In this document: positions 1 to 9,585 of the stretch, in pieces
Layout of the letters: each line of letters opens with the position of its first letter
Numbering within the stretch: position 1 is the first letter of the stretch
Assembly (NCBI GenBank): GCA_963277665.1
Contig: OY728143.1
Location: 228,709,591 to 228,773,590, forward strand
Reading direction: 5' to 3'
From: Viscum album
Lineage: Eukaryota; Streptophyta; Magnoliopsida; Santalales; Viscaceae
DNA: 64,000 nt
The notes under the pieces: generated by a model
The model's input: the letters and a program-made list of their open reading frames with translations, nothing else
Told to the model about the DNA's origin: nothing
The model's database searches: none
Made by a program: the position numbers and the translations under genes

Positions 1-1342
1 TGTGGGGTTATAGAGTTATGACAATAAATAAACGCGTTACGCGTTTTATTTATTTCATTGACTCTTTATTTAAAACCCCATGTCGAATAAATAATTCCTT
101 GACATGCGCCCACGCTGATTATAATAAATATCATTTAAAACAATATTATATCCTCAAAATCCCAACTAAAAAAAACTACACGGAGTGTATTAATAAATAC
201 ACGGCGTGTACCTGTTTTTCTTTGAAAACTACATGGTGTGTACATTAAATGTACACGGCGTGTATATCTTGTTTTCATTTATTCATTTCCTTTCCGAAAT
301 AAAACTACACGGCATGTAATAATAATACACGACGTGTACTTGTTTTATTTTCTTTTTCCTCCATCATTTAAAACAACTTAGGCTTCCTTGAATAATTATT
401 AAACCATGTACGAGAATAATCTTTATTCAACTTGAGATACTTAGATACACTTAGTGTGTGACCCTCTTGGCCTCTTTCTCGTTGGCATTAGGCGGGCTTG
501 CCTAAAGTCCAAGATTACTGTCTAGCAACGGGTCAAGGCACCCAAGAGAAAGAAGTTGACGCCGCATTGACGTATCACCTCATACGAGCGCTTACTGTGT
601 AATTTAATCCCTTTGTCTCAATATCTCATCAAGCAGGTTTCATGGCAGTGTCATAAACTTATATGCTTGATATGTCGTTCTTTGACTACCTGAAATAAAC
701 TCATCGTTTACACCATGGCCATGGAATTTAATGCGACAGTTCTATTTCAATCAAAGGGCCGGGATATCAACTTCCATAAATGGAAGGGAAAAATCCTTCC
801 TTGACTTATCCATTAACAACATGTCACTCGTGACGCACCCAACGTACCCTACTTCCCGCCAACTATCTGTGTGACAGTTTTCGTCAGTAAATCTAAGTGC
901 GCGAGTCATGACATTAGTTAATGATAATCTTCCAGTCCAAGGACCATTACACACGCTCGTAGATAGCAATATCCGATGACACCAAGACATGCAGAATTAC
1001 TACTGGCGGGTCTATTCTCATAATCTCCCATCTTGGAGATTACCAAGTGCGAACTCCATGAGAGAGAGTCTCGTCTTCTTATGAGTACTCGAACATGACG
1101 GTCTGTATACTATGTGTCCTATCATAGTATGTCATCCAACCGCAGAACTTTATTTAAGAATATTGTTATAGCATTTCAAGGTTCTCATCATAGCGGGGAT
1201 CAGCTATGACCTTATTAATGCAACAAATATTTCAGGACATTATTATATTATAGTCATGCAGAACAATGAACAATATATAATAAGTGAACATTTATGTAAT
1301 CAAAGTACAAAACAGTTGGTTCTGAGGACACCAACCCTTACA
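1..1342 (-). repeat. 3' LTR of the copia element (partial)
   Basis: This segment matches 7779-9120 base for base apart from 14 substitutions and no indels. Its right edge is fixed by divergence after CCTTACA at 1342, where the polypurine tract follows. On the minus strand the LTR begins TGTAAGG and (in the complete copy) ends CCTTCA, the usual TG...CA ends. It is the U3 end of the 3' LTR and carries six copies of the 13-bp palindrome at 177-338. Confidence 0.95.
177..338. repeat. Palindrome array in U3 of the copia LTR
   Basis: Six 13-bp near-palindromes of the form TACACG-N-CGTGTA start at 177, 198, 230, 252, 306 and 326. Those at 198 and 252 are exact TACACGGCGTGTA, and 326 has A as the middle base. 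The others differ from perfect symmetry by one or two bases. The same array is present at 7955-8116 in the other LTR and a larger one lies in the leader at 6553-6970. Being symmetric it reads alike on both strands; binding sites for a dimeric transcription factor are a reasonable inference for a U3 region. Confidence 0.85.
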
Positions 1343-1354
1343 AACTCCCACTTG
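1343..1354 (-). other. Polypurine tract of the copia element
   Basis: On the minus strand the bases just before the 3' LTR read AAGTGGGAGTT. This is the purine-rich primer expected for plus-strand DNA synthesis. It directly abuts the LTR edge at 1342 and lies right after the stop codon of the RNase H frame. Confidence 0.88.
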
Positions 1355-1356
1355 GA

Positions 1357-3060
1357 CTAGAGCCAACTGCCTACGACTTTTAGTTCGCTAGACCTCACAT
1401 GATGATCATGTTTCTGCTGAGTCAAGGCTTTAGTCAATGGGTCCGCCACGTTGTCTTCCGTGGAAATACTGCTCACTGCAACTTCACCTCTCTGAGAAAA
1501 ATCCCTCAAGAGATGATACTTCCGAAGTATGTGCTTTGTCCGCTGATGTGACCTTGTCTCTTTTGCAAGTGCCACCGCTGCAGTATTATCACAATAGAGT
1601 GTGATAAGATCTTTACTGCTCGGTACAACATCCAGCTCTTGGACGAAGCTTCGCATCCATACTGCTTCTTTAGCTGCCTCAGAAGATGCGATATACTCGG
1701 ACTCCGCTGTAGAATCTGCCACCACACTTTGTTTTGAGCTCTTCCAGCTCACTGCACCTCCATTCAAACTGAAGATGTATCCAGTCTGCGACTTCATGTC
1801 ATCTTGATCAGTCTGGAAACTAGCATCTACATGTCCTCTGATGACTAGTTCCTCATCTCCTCCATAAACCAAGAACATATCCCTAGTACGCCTCAGATAC
1901 TTAAGGATAGTCTTGACTGCCATCCAATGGCGGTCTCCTGGATCAGCTTGATATCTGCCTACCACACTTAATGCATAAGAAACATCTAGCCTTGTACATA
2001 GCATAGCATACATGACTGACCCAATCGCGGATGCATAAGGGATCCTTGCCATTCTCTTTCTTTCCTCATGTGTCTGAGGACACATTTTCTTGGAAAGATG
2101 AATGCCATGTGACACTGGCAACAATCCCCTCTTGGACTGTTCCATACTGAATCTCTTCAGTATCTTGTCAATGTATGTACTTTGACTTAGGCCCAACATT
2201 TTCTTGGATCTATCACGATGGATCTTGATCCCAAGAATATATGCCGCCTCGCCCAAGTCTTTCATGGAGAAGCATTTATTCAACCATGTCTTAACTGACT
2301 GTAAGACAGGTACTTCGTTTCCAATTAGCAATATGTCATCGACATATACTATTAGGAAAACGACTGCACTTCCACTAAACCTTTTGTAGACACAAGGCTC
2401 ACATTCGTTCTTAACAAAGCCAAATTCTGTAACAGCTTCATCAAAACGAATGTTCCATGACCTTGATGCTTGCTTTAATCCATAAATGGATTTTTGCAAC
2501 ATGCATACCTTGTTGGCATCCTTTGAAGTCACAAACCCTTCAGGTTGTGTCATGTAGACATCTTCCTGGAGGTTCCCGTTAAGGAAAGCTGTTTTGACAT
2601 CCATTTGCCAAATTTCATAGTCATGGTAAGTAGCAATGGCCAATAGGATTCTGATAGACTTCAGCATTGCAACCGGTGAAAAGGTTTCATCGTAGTCAAT
2701 TCCTTGACGCTGTCTACAACCTTTTGCAACCAGTCGTGCCTTGTAGGTGCTGACTTGCCCCTCCATGTCCAGTTTATTCTTGAATACCCATTTATTACCA
2801 ATAGGCTTTACATCAACTGGAGGATCTACCAAAATCCAGACTTGGTTTTGGTACATGGAATCCATTTCAGAATTCATGGCTTCTTGCCACTTGGCAACGT
2901 CTGTGCCTTCAAATGCTTCCTTGTAGGTAAGAGGATCATCATTGTCAACCAATAATGAGTCACCATCCTCAGTGACAAGAAAACCATATCGTTCTGGTTC
3001 TCTCACCTCTCTCGTGCTCCTACGCAGTTCTTGTGTCTCTGGAACAGATTGTTCTTCCAT
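1357..3060 (-). CDS. Copia reverse transcriptase and RNase H (C-terminal half of polyprotein)
   Basis: This 567-residue stretch is the pol C-terminal half that copies element RNA into DNA inside the virus-like particle. Reverse transcriptase (RVT_2 type) spans about residues 70-310: the first catalytic aspartate is D154 in QMDVKTAFLNG, and the YVDD box is at 239-242. RNase H follows at about 405-525 with candidate catalytic D412, E453 and D491 and the copia hallmark KTRSHQRTKH-like segment (here ETRSHQRTKH). It lies in the same frame as the upstream gag-protease-integrase frame and is separated from it only by the TAA at 3082-3084 and seven sense codons. The ATG at 3060 is therefore probably not a natural start. 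Everything after it looks intact, with no frameshift or further stop until TAG at 1357-1359, next to the polypurine tract. Confidence 0.95.
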   Translation of the reverse strand: MEEQSVPETQELRRSTREVREPERYGFLVTEDGDSLLVDNDDPLTYKEAFEGTDVAKWQEAMNSEMDSMYQNQVWILVDPPVDVKPIGNKWVFKNKLDMEGQVSTYKARLVAKGCRQRQGIDYDETFSPVAMLKSIRILLAIATYHDYEIWQMDVKTAFLNGNLQEDVYMTQPEGFVTSKDANKVCMLQKSIYGLKQASRSWNIRFDEAVTEFGFVKNECEPCVYKRFSGSAVVFLIVYVDDILLIGNEVPVLQSVKTWLNKCFSMKDLGEAAYILGIKIHRDRSKKMLGLSQSTYIDKILKRFSMEQSKRGLLPVSHGIHLSKKMCPQTHEERKRMARIPYASAIGSVMYAMLCTRLDVSYALSVVGRYQADPGDRHWMAVKTILKYLRRTRDMFLVYGGDEELVIRGHVDASFQTDQDDMKSQTGYIFSLNGGAVSWKSSKQSVVADSTAESEYIASSEAAKEAVWMRSFVQELDVVPSSKDLITLYCDNTAAVALAKETRSHQRTKHILRKYHLLRDFSQRGEVAVSSISTEDNVADPLTKALTQQKHDHHVRSSELKVVGSWL

Positions 3061-3081
3061 GGGGCTTTGTGGAATCTGTTC

Positions 3082-3084
3082 TTA
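3082..3084 (-). other. In-frame TAA splitting the copia polyprotein
   Basis: The frame from 5259 ends at this TAA, and the next seven codons plus the ATG at 3060 continue in the same frame into reverse transcriptase. The stop lies in the variable linker between integrase and reverse transcriptase, where copia elements normally read straight through. A point mutation is the simplest reading; regulated readthrough here is not something I know from the family. Confidence 0.93.
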
Positions 3085-5259
3085 TACCAACTCATGTGTA
3101 TCTTGAGCCTCGACTTCATCGAAGTCTATCTCGCTCCCACTATCTCTTCTGGAGATGTGCTCCCTCTCAAGGAATATGGCGTGTCTTGCCACTGTAACCT
3201 TTTTGTCTGAGGGGTTGTATAGGTAATATCCCCTTGTTTCCTTGGGATATCCTATAAAGATACACTTTGTGCCTCGGGGTGCAAGTTTGTTACCTGAAGA
3301 GGCCTTAACAAATGCTTCGCTACCCCACACGTTTAAATTCGATAACATGGCTTTGCGTCCACTCCATAACTCGTATGGAATACCATTTATCGATTTAGTT
3401 GGTACTTGGTTTAATATGTGTGCTGCTGTTTGTAATGCATATCCCCAAAAGGATAATGGAAGACTCGCATGACTCATCATTGATCTCACCATGTCCAACA
3501 GGGTGCGGTTCCTCCTTTCACTTACACCATTCCACTGCGGTGTGTAAGGAGGAGTGAGTTGAGATAGAATCCCAAACTCCCGTAAGAAATCAATGAAGTC
3601 TTGATTAAGATATTCTCCTCCTCTGTCTGAGCGGTGTTTCTTAATCTTCTTACCAAGAGGGTTCTCAACTTCATTCTTGTATTCTTTGAACCAATCAAAA
3701 GAATCTGACTTATACCTCATTAAATAGATATATCCATATCTACTAAAATCATCAGTAAAAGTTATGAAGTACGAGAACCCACCCCTTGCTTCAACTGGAA
3801 ATGGTCCACACACATCTGTGTGAACTAATTCTAGAAGCTCTTTAGCTCTTTCACCTTTCCCACTAAATGGGGCTTTGGTCATTTTGCCTTGTAGACACGC
3901 ATGACATACACCAAGTGGTTTTAGTTCGAAAGAATCTAAATACCCATCTTGATGTAATTTTGTCAAACGTTTCTCATTGACATGACCTAGCCGGTGATGC
4001 CAAAGTTGGGTGTGGTATGAGTCATGTAAATTAACTTTGTTATCAATTGCCATTACTTGGTTTGTGTAGTCTAACACATAAAGGCCGTTATATAAATGTG
4101 CCCTACCAAAACAAATGCTATCTTTATAAAAGTAGCAACATTCATTTCCAAACTTGAATATGAATCCATCAGTATCTAATCTGGATACTGAAATAATGTT
4201 TTTGGTTACAGAGGGTACATAATAACATCCTTTCAAAACCAAGAACATCCCGGTAGGCAATGTGAGGTGGTAGTCCCCGACAGCTACAACAGCAAGTCTG
4301 GCTCCGTTGGCTGCTCGTAGATCTATCTCCCCTCGATCAATCTTCCTGAATCTACTTGGTTCCTGTATTTGGATACAGATGTGAGCACCACAAGCAGTAT
4401 CTAATACCCAATTAGTAAAAACAGATAGATTGCATTCGATAACAAACGCACCTGGAGCTTCCCCTTGCTTCCTCGGCTGGGTGCAATTTTTCTTCCAGTG
4501 ACCCTTCTTGCCACATGCGAAACAAACAACATCTTGTTCCTTTGCCTCCCCTTTGATCTTCCTTTTCTTGGAAGGCCTTGAAGAAGCTTTGGGCTTAAAG
4601 CTCTTCGCCTTCCCTTTCCTTTTATTCACCATAAGGACAGAAGGTTTTTCACGCTTCATGTCATTGTCCACTTGGCGAATGAGGATAAGAAGATCAGATA
4701 GAGACTTCTCAATATTGTTCATGTTGAAATTAACAACAATGTTTGAGAAGATCTGGGGGAGTGATGCGAGAATGAGATCGGTACCCAGTTCTTCAGGGAG
4801 TTTAAACCCTAGAACCTCCAAGCGCTCAATGTAGCCAATGAGCTTGACTACATGAGGCCCAGCTGGGGCACCCTCTCCAAGCTTGCTCTGAAACAGAGCC
4901 TTGGAGATCTCAAACCTTTCCTGTCTTGCTCTCTCCTGGTATAAACCACGGAGGTGCTCGAGCATGCTGTAGGCATCCATGTCTTCATGAGACTTCATGA
5001 GCTCACTAGACATAGATGACAGCATCAAACATTGAACGTCGAGAGCATCGTTCAAATGTTGATCATAGACTAGGAAATCTTCATCACTTGCCCCTGGGGC
5101 AGGAGAATCAGGAAGTGAGGACTCCAGCACATAAAACATCCGTTCATGGCGTAGGATAACCCGAAGGCGCCTAAACCATTCCTGAAAGTTACTGCCGGTG
5201 AGGATGTTGTCTTTATCCAGAATTGATCGCAGAGAAAATGTGGTTGATGTGTTTGTCAT
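3082..5259 (-). CDS. Copia gag, protease and integrase (N-terminal half of polyprotein)
   Basis: A 725-residue frame starting at an ATG about 1.9 kb downstream of the primer site. Gag fills about residues 1-245 with the typical LTGSNFQEWFRRLR opening, a basic stretch at 212-240 and a CX2CX4HX4C zinc knuckle at 246-259 that binds element RNA. Protease follows with WVLDTACGAHIC at 284-295; most relatives have DTG or DSG here, so A289 in place of glycine is unusual. Integrase carries the zinc-binding H421, H426, C452, C455 and a complete D482, D545, E581 catalytic set with 35 residues between the last two, as expected. The frame ends at an in-frame TAA just beyond the integrase C-terminal region, so reverse transcriptase would not be made without readthrough. 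Confidence 0.96.
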   Translation of the reverse strand: MTNTSTTFSLRSILDKDNILTGSNFQEWFRRLRVILRHERMFYVLESSLPDSPAPGASDEDFLVYDQHLNDALDVQCLMLSSMSSELMKSHEDMDAYSMLEHLRGLYQERARQERFEISKALFQSKLGEGAPAGPHVVKLIGYIERLEVLGFKLPEELGTDLILASLPQIFSNIVVNFNMNNIEKSLSDLLILIRQVDNDMKREKPSVLMVNKRKGKAKSFKPKASSRPSKKRKIKGEAKEQDVVCFACGKKGHWKKNCTQPRKQGEAPGAFVIECNLSVFTNWVLDTACGAHICIQIQEPSRFRKIDRGEIDLRAANGARLAVVAVGDYHLTLPTGMFLVLKGCYYVPSVTKNIISVSRLDTDGFIFKFGNECCYFYKDSICFGRAHLYNGLYVLDYTNQVMAIDNKVNLHDSYHTQLWHHRLGHVNEKRLTKLHQDGYLDSFELKPLGVCHACLQGKMTKAPFSGKGERAKELLELVHTDVCGPFPVEARGGFSYFITFTDDFSRYGYIYLMRYKSDSFDWFKEYKNEVENPLGKKIKKHRSDRGGEYLNQDFIDFLREFGILSQLTPPYTPQWNGVSERRNRTLLDMVRSMMSHASLPLSFWGYALQTAAHILNQVPTKSINGIPYELWSGRKAMLSNLNVWGSEAFVKASSGNKLAPRGTKCIFIGYPKETRGYYLYNPSDKKVTVARHAIFLEREHISRRDSGSEIDFDEVEAQDTHELV

Positions 5260-5585
5260 TTTGATTCTACAATTTAAAAGAGCAGATTCATCAGTACTTT
5301 CTTGATTACATTTTATGAGAAATAATAAATTTTATTAAGTCTCCCACTATTTTATAAATTCCCAATGGCCCTCACCATCGAACTCGGAATGTCCAGTTGC
5401 ATTGACATTCTAATGGCAAGGATCCATATTTCCCTTCGCATAACCCCAACAAGTGTTGTTCAAGCTATTTAAAGGTATTTAGGTAGGCGGGTCTTTGCCA
5501 ACTGTGAGCTTACAGTTCCTTGATCTGTTCAGTGGACTCCCCAATCCTGAAATCCTGACTTGGATTTCCTCAACTCTTGCCTCCA

Positions 5586-5630
5586 ATATTACATCAAGTC
5601 TAGCAAGGGCTACTTCTCTTGATGTAATAT
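5586..5630. repeat. 13-bp perfect inverted repeat with 19-nt loop in copia leader
   Basis: ATATTACATCAAG at 5586-5598 is the exact reverse complement of 5618-5630. The transcript would form a 13-bp stem closed by a 19-nt loop, about 330 nt upstream of the gag start. Confidence 0.85.
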
Positions 5631-6552
5631 GGTTAAGTCAACCCGAAACCTTTCATAAGGTCTTCCTTTATAAAAGTAAGTGTCCCAACAAGGGTTGGTC
5701 AAACACATAGTTTTATTGAGTCTTTCCCTTAATCAAGTAACGGAAGGCTTGGTCTGACTTAATATGGTATTTGAGGGATTTTATTCTTTATGCGTATCTT
5801 TGCATTATCACATGCTTGTTAATATTAAGTGATGCTTGCTTAAGTGATTAACCATGTTCCGATAATGTATACGCATAGACCGGTTTTTATTTTATTCCAT
5901 CTTTGCATGCTTGTTCATTTTATTAATTATGTGATCGCGACAACACATGCATAATATATAAACCATGCAATCAGACAGAAATAAAATAAGATGGCATGAT
6001 CATGAGCTTCTATTTGGTTAGCTTATCTAGCGGTTTTGATAAGCTTACCCTGACCTAGGGAAAACACCTTGAACCTGATGGTTCATGTTTTGCAGCTCCC
6101 ACCTGTCCACCTTTGTACCTTCTTGTGTCGGTTTCGCCTTGGCTTCGGGATTTGAACCGTCTCCTCTGGCTTGGGAGATCCTCCATTACATGGGTTTACA
6201 TTAAAGAAACCATGGGCACGCAGGCCCTACATTTTATTGGAAGAAGGCTCGCAGGGCAACAAATTTAAATTAAATAAATTTAAATGAAACCATACACATA
6301 CAAAGGGTCTTTGGTCTAGCTCATGATCATCCATAGTATGCAACGACATTTACGCATATTTAGAATTCAAATTCTTTTAATCGTTTTATTTAAGATAAGA
6401 CGCGCTCAAATTCAATTAACTATGATCTTATAATTAATCAATTCTTTATCTTAAATTCCTTTCTGAATTTCCTTGAGATTCTTCTCATCCATATTCCTTG
6501 TACGGGTCTTTGTACATTGGAGGAAACCTGGTGAAATTCCATTTCTGGAAAG

Positions 6553-6970
6553 TACACGGCGTGTAGTTTATAATTACACGGCGTGTATTTTTCTTTTCAC
6601 CCTTTGTCCAAAGTACACGCCGGGGCTTTGGCGTGTTTTTCTGTACTTTGGAAATTTTAGAGTACATGGCATGTAGATGAATCATACACGGCGTGTACTT
6701 CCTTGTTACGCAGTAACCGGCCTGGCGATCCCGTATACGCGGTACACGACTTATCTTTGTACACGGTTTCACCTGGGTCGGAACGGACTACACGGCGTGT
6801 TGTTCCAACATACACGTCGTGTATTCCGGTTTCCACGCGCCGTTCTATTCTGGTCAACACGGCGTGATTAAAACTTAGGCATAATCAATTCACACGACGT
6901 GGTTTGGCGGACCAGTGCCGGTTCGTTGAACCTAAGTACACGGTGTGTAGTTTTAATTACACGCCGTGTA
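6553..6970. repeat. Cluster of about ten 13-bp palindromes in copia leader
   Basis: Copies of TACACG-N-CGTGTA occur at 6553, 6575, 6685, 6811 and 6958 (perfect, middle base varying among G, T and C). Near copies lie at 6789, 6856, 6891 and 6937. A fully symmetric variant TACATGGCATGTA, changed in both arms, starts at 6663. One at 6614-6636 has the arms pushed apart by an enlarged centre. Spacing is irregular, so this is not a simple tandem satellite. The same motif fills part of U3 in both LTRs. Confidence 0.88.
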
Positions 6971-7203
6971 ATCCCGTGTTGTACAGACAGAAAGAGCGGC
7001 TCCTCCGGATGAGTTCCTCGTTTTTATTTTAATCAAAATTAAAATTAAAAGGTCGTTTCTGTTATATGAATCGAGAAACGAAGGAGGAAGAATAGATCTC
7101 GTTAATTCAGATTTATAGAACGATTTATTTCGAATTGAATCAAATATGAATGCGTAAATTATCAACGAAAATTAAATAACTATAATCAACGTTGTAACCT
7201 CCC

Positions 7204-7213
7204 TCTGATACCA
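7204..7213 (-). other. Primer-binding site (initiator methionine tRNA), copia
   Basis: On the minus strand TGGTATCAGAGG follows the 5' LTR after a 2-nt AA spacer. TGGTATCAGAG is the complement of the 3' end of plant initiator methionine tRNA, the standard primer of plant copia elements. It fixes the inner LTR edge at 7216. Confidence 0.95.
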
Positions 7214-7762
7214 TTTGAAGGTTCCGGGCGCAGCGGAAGCGCGTGGGTGGATGTGCCCACTTGGCTTTTTGTCATTAGCAATGATCAATCCGGGATCAAT
7301 ACGACGATAAACGCCAGTCTCCACGGATCGAATCACAGAAAAAGACAAAGAAGATGGTTTTTCCCGGAACCACAAACAAGGATCGTTACAGGTTGATTAT
7401 AATTAATTTAATTAATTATAAAGAAATACCTTTTGGGTGTTCTTTCTTCGTTGATGTTCTCAATCACGTTGTCAATGTGATCCGTCGTTGCGTCGCAGAA
7501 GCCAAGTGTAGACTCCCTCTAGCGGTGATCCACACGTGTACCTCGTATCACTGGACGTCGCCAAAAGATTCTCCGGGTGCTAGCGTGGAGAAGCCTTTGC
7601 TTGCGTTGTCCGCCTTAGATTGTCTTGATCCGATGGAAGAGGATCTCTCTCGGTCGTGAGAGTGTTCTTGGAGGAGGAGGTTCTTTCGGCCTTGAAAGAA
7701 TTCTCCAGAGATGTTGTGCACAACGATTCTCTTGTATCAGAAAAGAGTTGGGGTTGTGAGGA

Positions 7763-7770
7763 TATTTATA
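7763..7770 (-). promoter_or_regulatory. Candidate TATA box of the copia promoter
   Basis: The minus strand reads TATAAATA here, inside the 5' LTR and pointing into the element. A start of transcription about 30 nt downstream (near 7735) would leave an R-U5 of about 520 bp. It is a motif match plus position only. Confidence 0.6.
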
Positions 7771-7954
7771 ATCGGGTGTGTGGGGTTATAGAGTTATGAC
7801 AATAAATAAACGCGTTACGCGTTTTATTTATTTCATTGACTCTTTATTTAAAACCCCATGTCGAATAAATAATTCCTTGACATGCGCCCACGCTGATTAT
7901 AATAAATATCATTTAAAACAATATTATATCCTCAAAATCCCAACTAAAAAAAAC

Positions 7955-8116
7955 TACACGGAGTGTATTAATAAATACATGGCGTGTACTTGTTTTTCTT
8001 TGAAAACTACATGGTGTGTACATTAAATGTACACGGCGTGTATATCTTGTTTTCATTTATTCATTTCCTTTCTGAAATAAAACTACACGGCATGTAATAA
8101 TAATACACGACGTGTA
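7955..8116. repeat. Palindrome array in U3 of the 5' copia LTR
   Basis: This is the second copy of the 177-338 array, offset by exactly 7778. It starts about 185 bp upstream (minus-strand sense) of the candidate TATA box, a fitting place for promoter elements. One copy has changed from TACACGG to TACATGG relative to the left LTR. Confidence 0.85.
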
Positions 8117-9120
8117 CTTGTTTTATTTTCTTTTTCCTCCATCATTTAAAACAACTTAGGCTTCCTTGAATAATTATTAAACCATGTACGAGAATAATCT
8201 TTATTCAACTTGAGATACTTCGATACACTTAGTGTGTGACCCTCTTGGCCTCTTTCTCGTTGGCATTAGGCGGGCTTGCCTAAAGTCCAAGATTACTGTC
8301 TAGCAACGGGTCAAGGCACCCAAGAGAAAGAAGTTGACGCCGCATTGACGTATCACCTCATACGAGCGCTTACTGTGTAATTTAATCCCTTTGTCTCAAT
8401 ATCTCATCAAGCAGGTTTCATGGCAGTGTCATAAACCTATATGCTTGATATGTCGTTCTTTGACTACCTGAAATAAACTCATCGTTTACACCATGGCCAT
8501 GGAATTTAATGCGACAGTTCTATTTCAATCAAAGGGCCGAGATATCAACTTCCATAAATGGAAGGGACAAATCCTTCCTTGACTTATCCATTAACAACAT
8601 GTCACTCGTGACGCACCCAACATACCCTACTTCCCGCCAACTATCTGCGTGACAGTTTTCGTCAGTAAATCTAAGTGCGCGAGTCATGACATGAGTTAAT
8701 GATAATCTTCCAGTCCAAGGACCATTACACACGCTCGTAGATAGCAATATCCGATGACACCAAGACATGCAGAATTACTACTAGCGGGTCTATTCTCATA
8801 ATCTCCCATCTTGGAGATTACCAAGTGTGAACTCCATGAGAGAGAGTCTCGTCTTCTTATGAGTACTCGCACATGACGGTCTGTATACTATGTGTCCTAT
8901 CATAGTATGTCATCCAACCGCAGAACTTTATTTAAGAATATTGTTATAGCATTTCAAGGTTCTCATCATAGCGGGGATCTGCTATGACCTTATTAATGCA
9001 ACAAATATTTCAGGACATTATTATATTATAGTCATGCAGAACAATGAACAATATATAATAAGTGAACATTTATGTAATCAAAGTACAAAACAGTTGGTTC
9101 TGAGGACACCAACCCTTACA

Positions 9121-9585
9121 ATAGTAAGGTGCATCATGGAGAAAAATATGGTGCCATCCGAGTTCTAAAACAGAACTATAGGGATCTATTAATCCTCCAT
9201 CAACAAGTTCATCCTATCGATGCCCCTCAATAACCTACGGAGTGAGGCACCCAAAAAATATCCACCCTGGACAATGTTGCATGGGATCATTGATCGACAT
9301 GATAAAGAGAAACATGAGTGGAATCATATTCCTTCTTCCACTAACGAATAATTTCTGTATATTTCGGTAGTAGGAAGTGGGAATTATCCTAACCCTACAC
9401 ACTCAGATCATATTTTCACGCATATTATTGTAAGAAGGATTGGGCAGAAACATATTCCTTCAATTATAAGTGAATCACAAAGGCTTATATAGTTGGAACA
9501 AGAAGTATAGAGGTATAATTATATCCCTTCTCAAATAGATGATATAATTTATGATATCATAGAATCAAAGGATTTTCATTCCTAT
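9121..9585. other. Old AT-rich DNA between two insertions
   Basis: No reading frame or domain is recognisable. It shares with 18639-20000 a loose recurring word like GGATCATATCCC (for example GAATCATATTCC near 9322), suggesting it is the same old sequence, interrupted by the 9586-18638 element and bordered on the left by the copia insertion. Confidence 0.6.

Larger units (their letters stand above)
5260..7203 (-). other. Long untranslated leader of the copia element
   Basis: Nearly 2 kb separate the primer site from the gag start. I see no conserved coding potential in it. It holds a 13-bp perfect hairpin at 5586-5630 and a dense cluster of 13-bp palindromes at 6553-6970. Leaders of LTR elements carry dimerisation and packaging signals, so some of this structure may serve that purpose, which is inference. 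Confidence 0.8.
1..9120 (-). mobile_element. Young Ty1/copia LTR retrotransposon, left edge cut by window
   Basis: Order on the minus strand is 5' LTR (7216-9120), 2-nt spacer, primer site, long leader, gag-protease-integrase, reverse transcriptase-RNase H, polypurine tract, 3' LTR. Integrase preceding reverse transcriptase defines Ty1/copia. The complete LTR is 1905 bp and the left LTR enters the window after its first 563 plus-strand bases, so the whole element should be about 9.7 kb. Over the shared 1342 bp the LTRs align without gaps and differ at 14 sites by my count (about 1%), so insertion was recent. The base after the right LTR begins ATAGT, the expected target duplication, but its partner lies outside the window. 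The element sits in old AT-rich repeat DNA. I cannot assign the lineage with confidence; the long LTRs and leader would suit an Angela-like or similar large copia group. Confidence 0.96.
7216..9120 (-). repeat. 5' LTR of the copia element (complete, 1905 bp)
   Basis: The inner edge is set by the primer site and AA spacer, and the outer edge by loss of similarity to the left LTR after 9120. On the minus strand it runs TGTAAGG...CCTTCA. U3 would be the outer ~1350 bp with the palindrome array at 7955-8116. A TATA-like box lies at 7763-7770, and the remaining ~520 bp would be R and U5. The inner 563 bp have no counterpart in the window because the left copy is cut. Confidence 0.94.

Noticed and set aside
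751..990. 79-codon minus-strand frame, conserved at 8529-8768
   Set aside because: Both copies lie in the two LTRs, so conservation only reflects recent LTR identity. No known domain; in the U3 region.
7354..7659. 101-codon plus-strand frame
   Set aside because: Lies in the 5' LTR (R-U5 region) on the strand opposite to the element; no domain.
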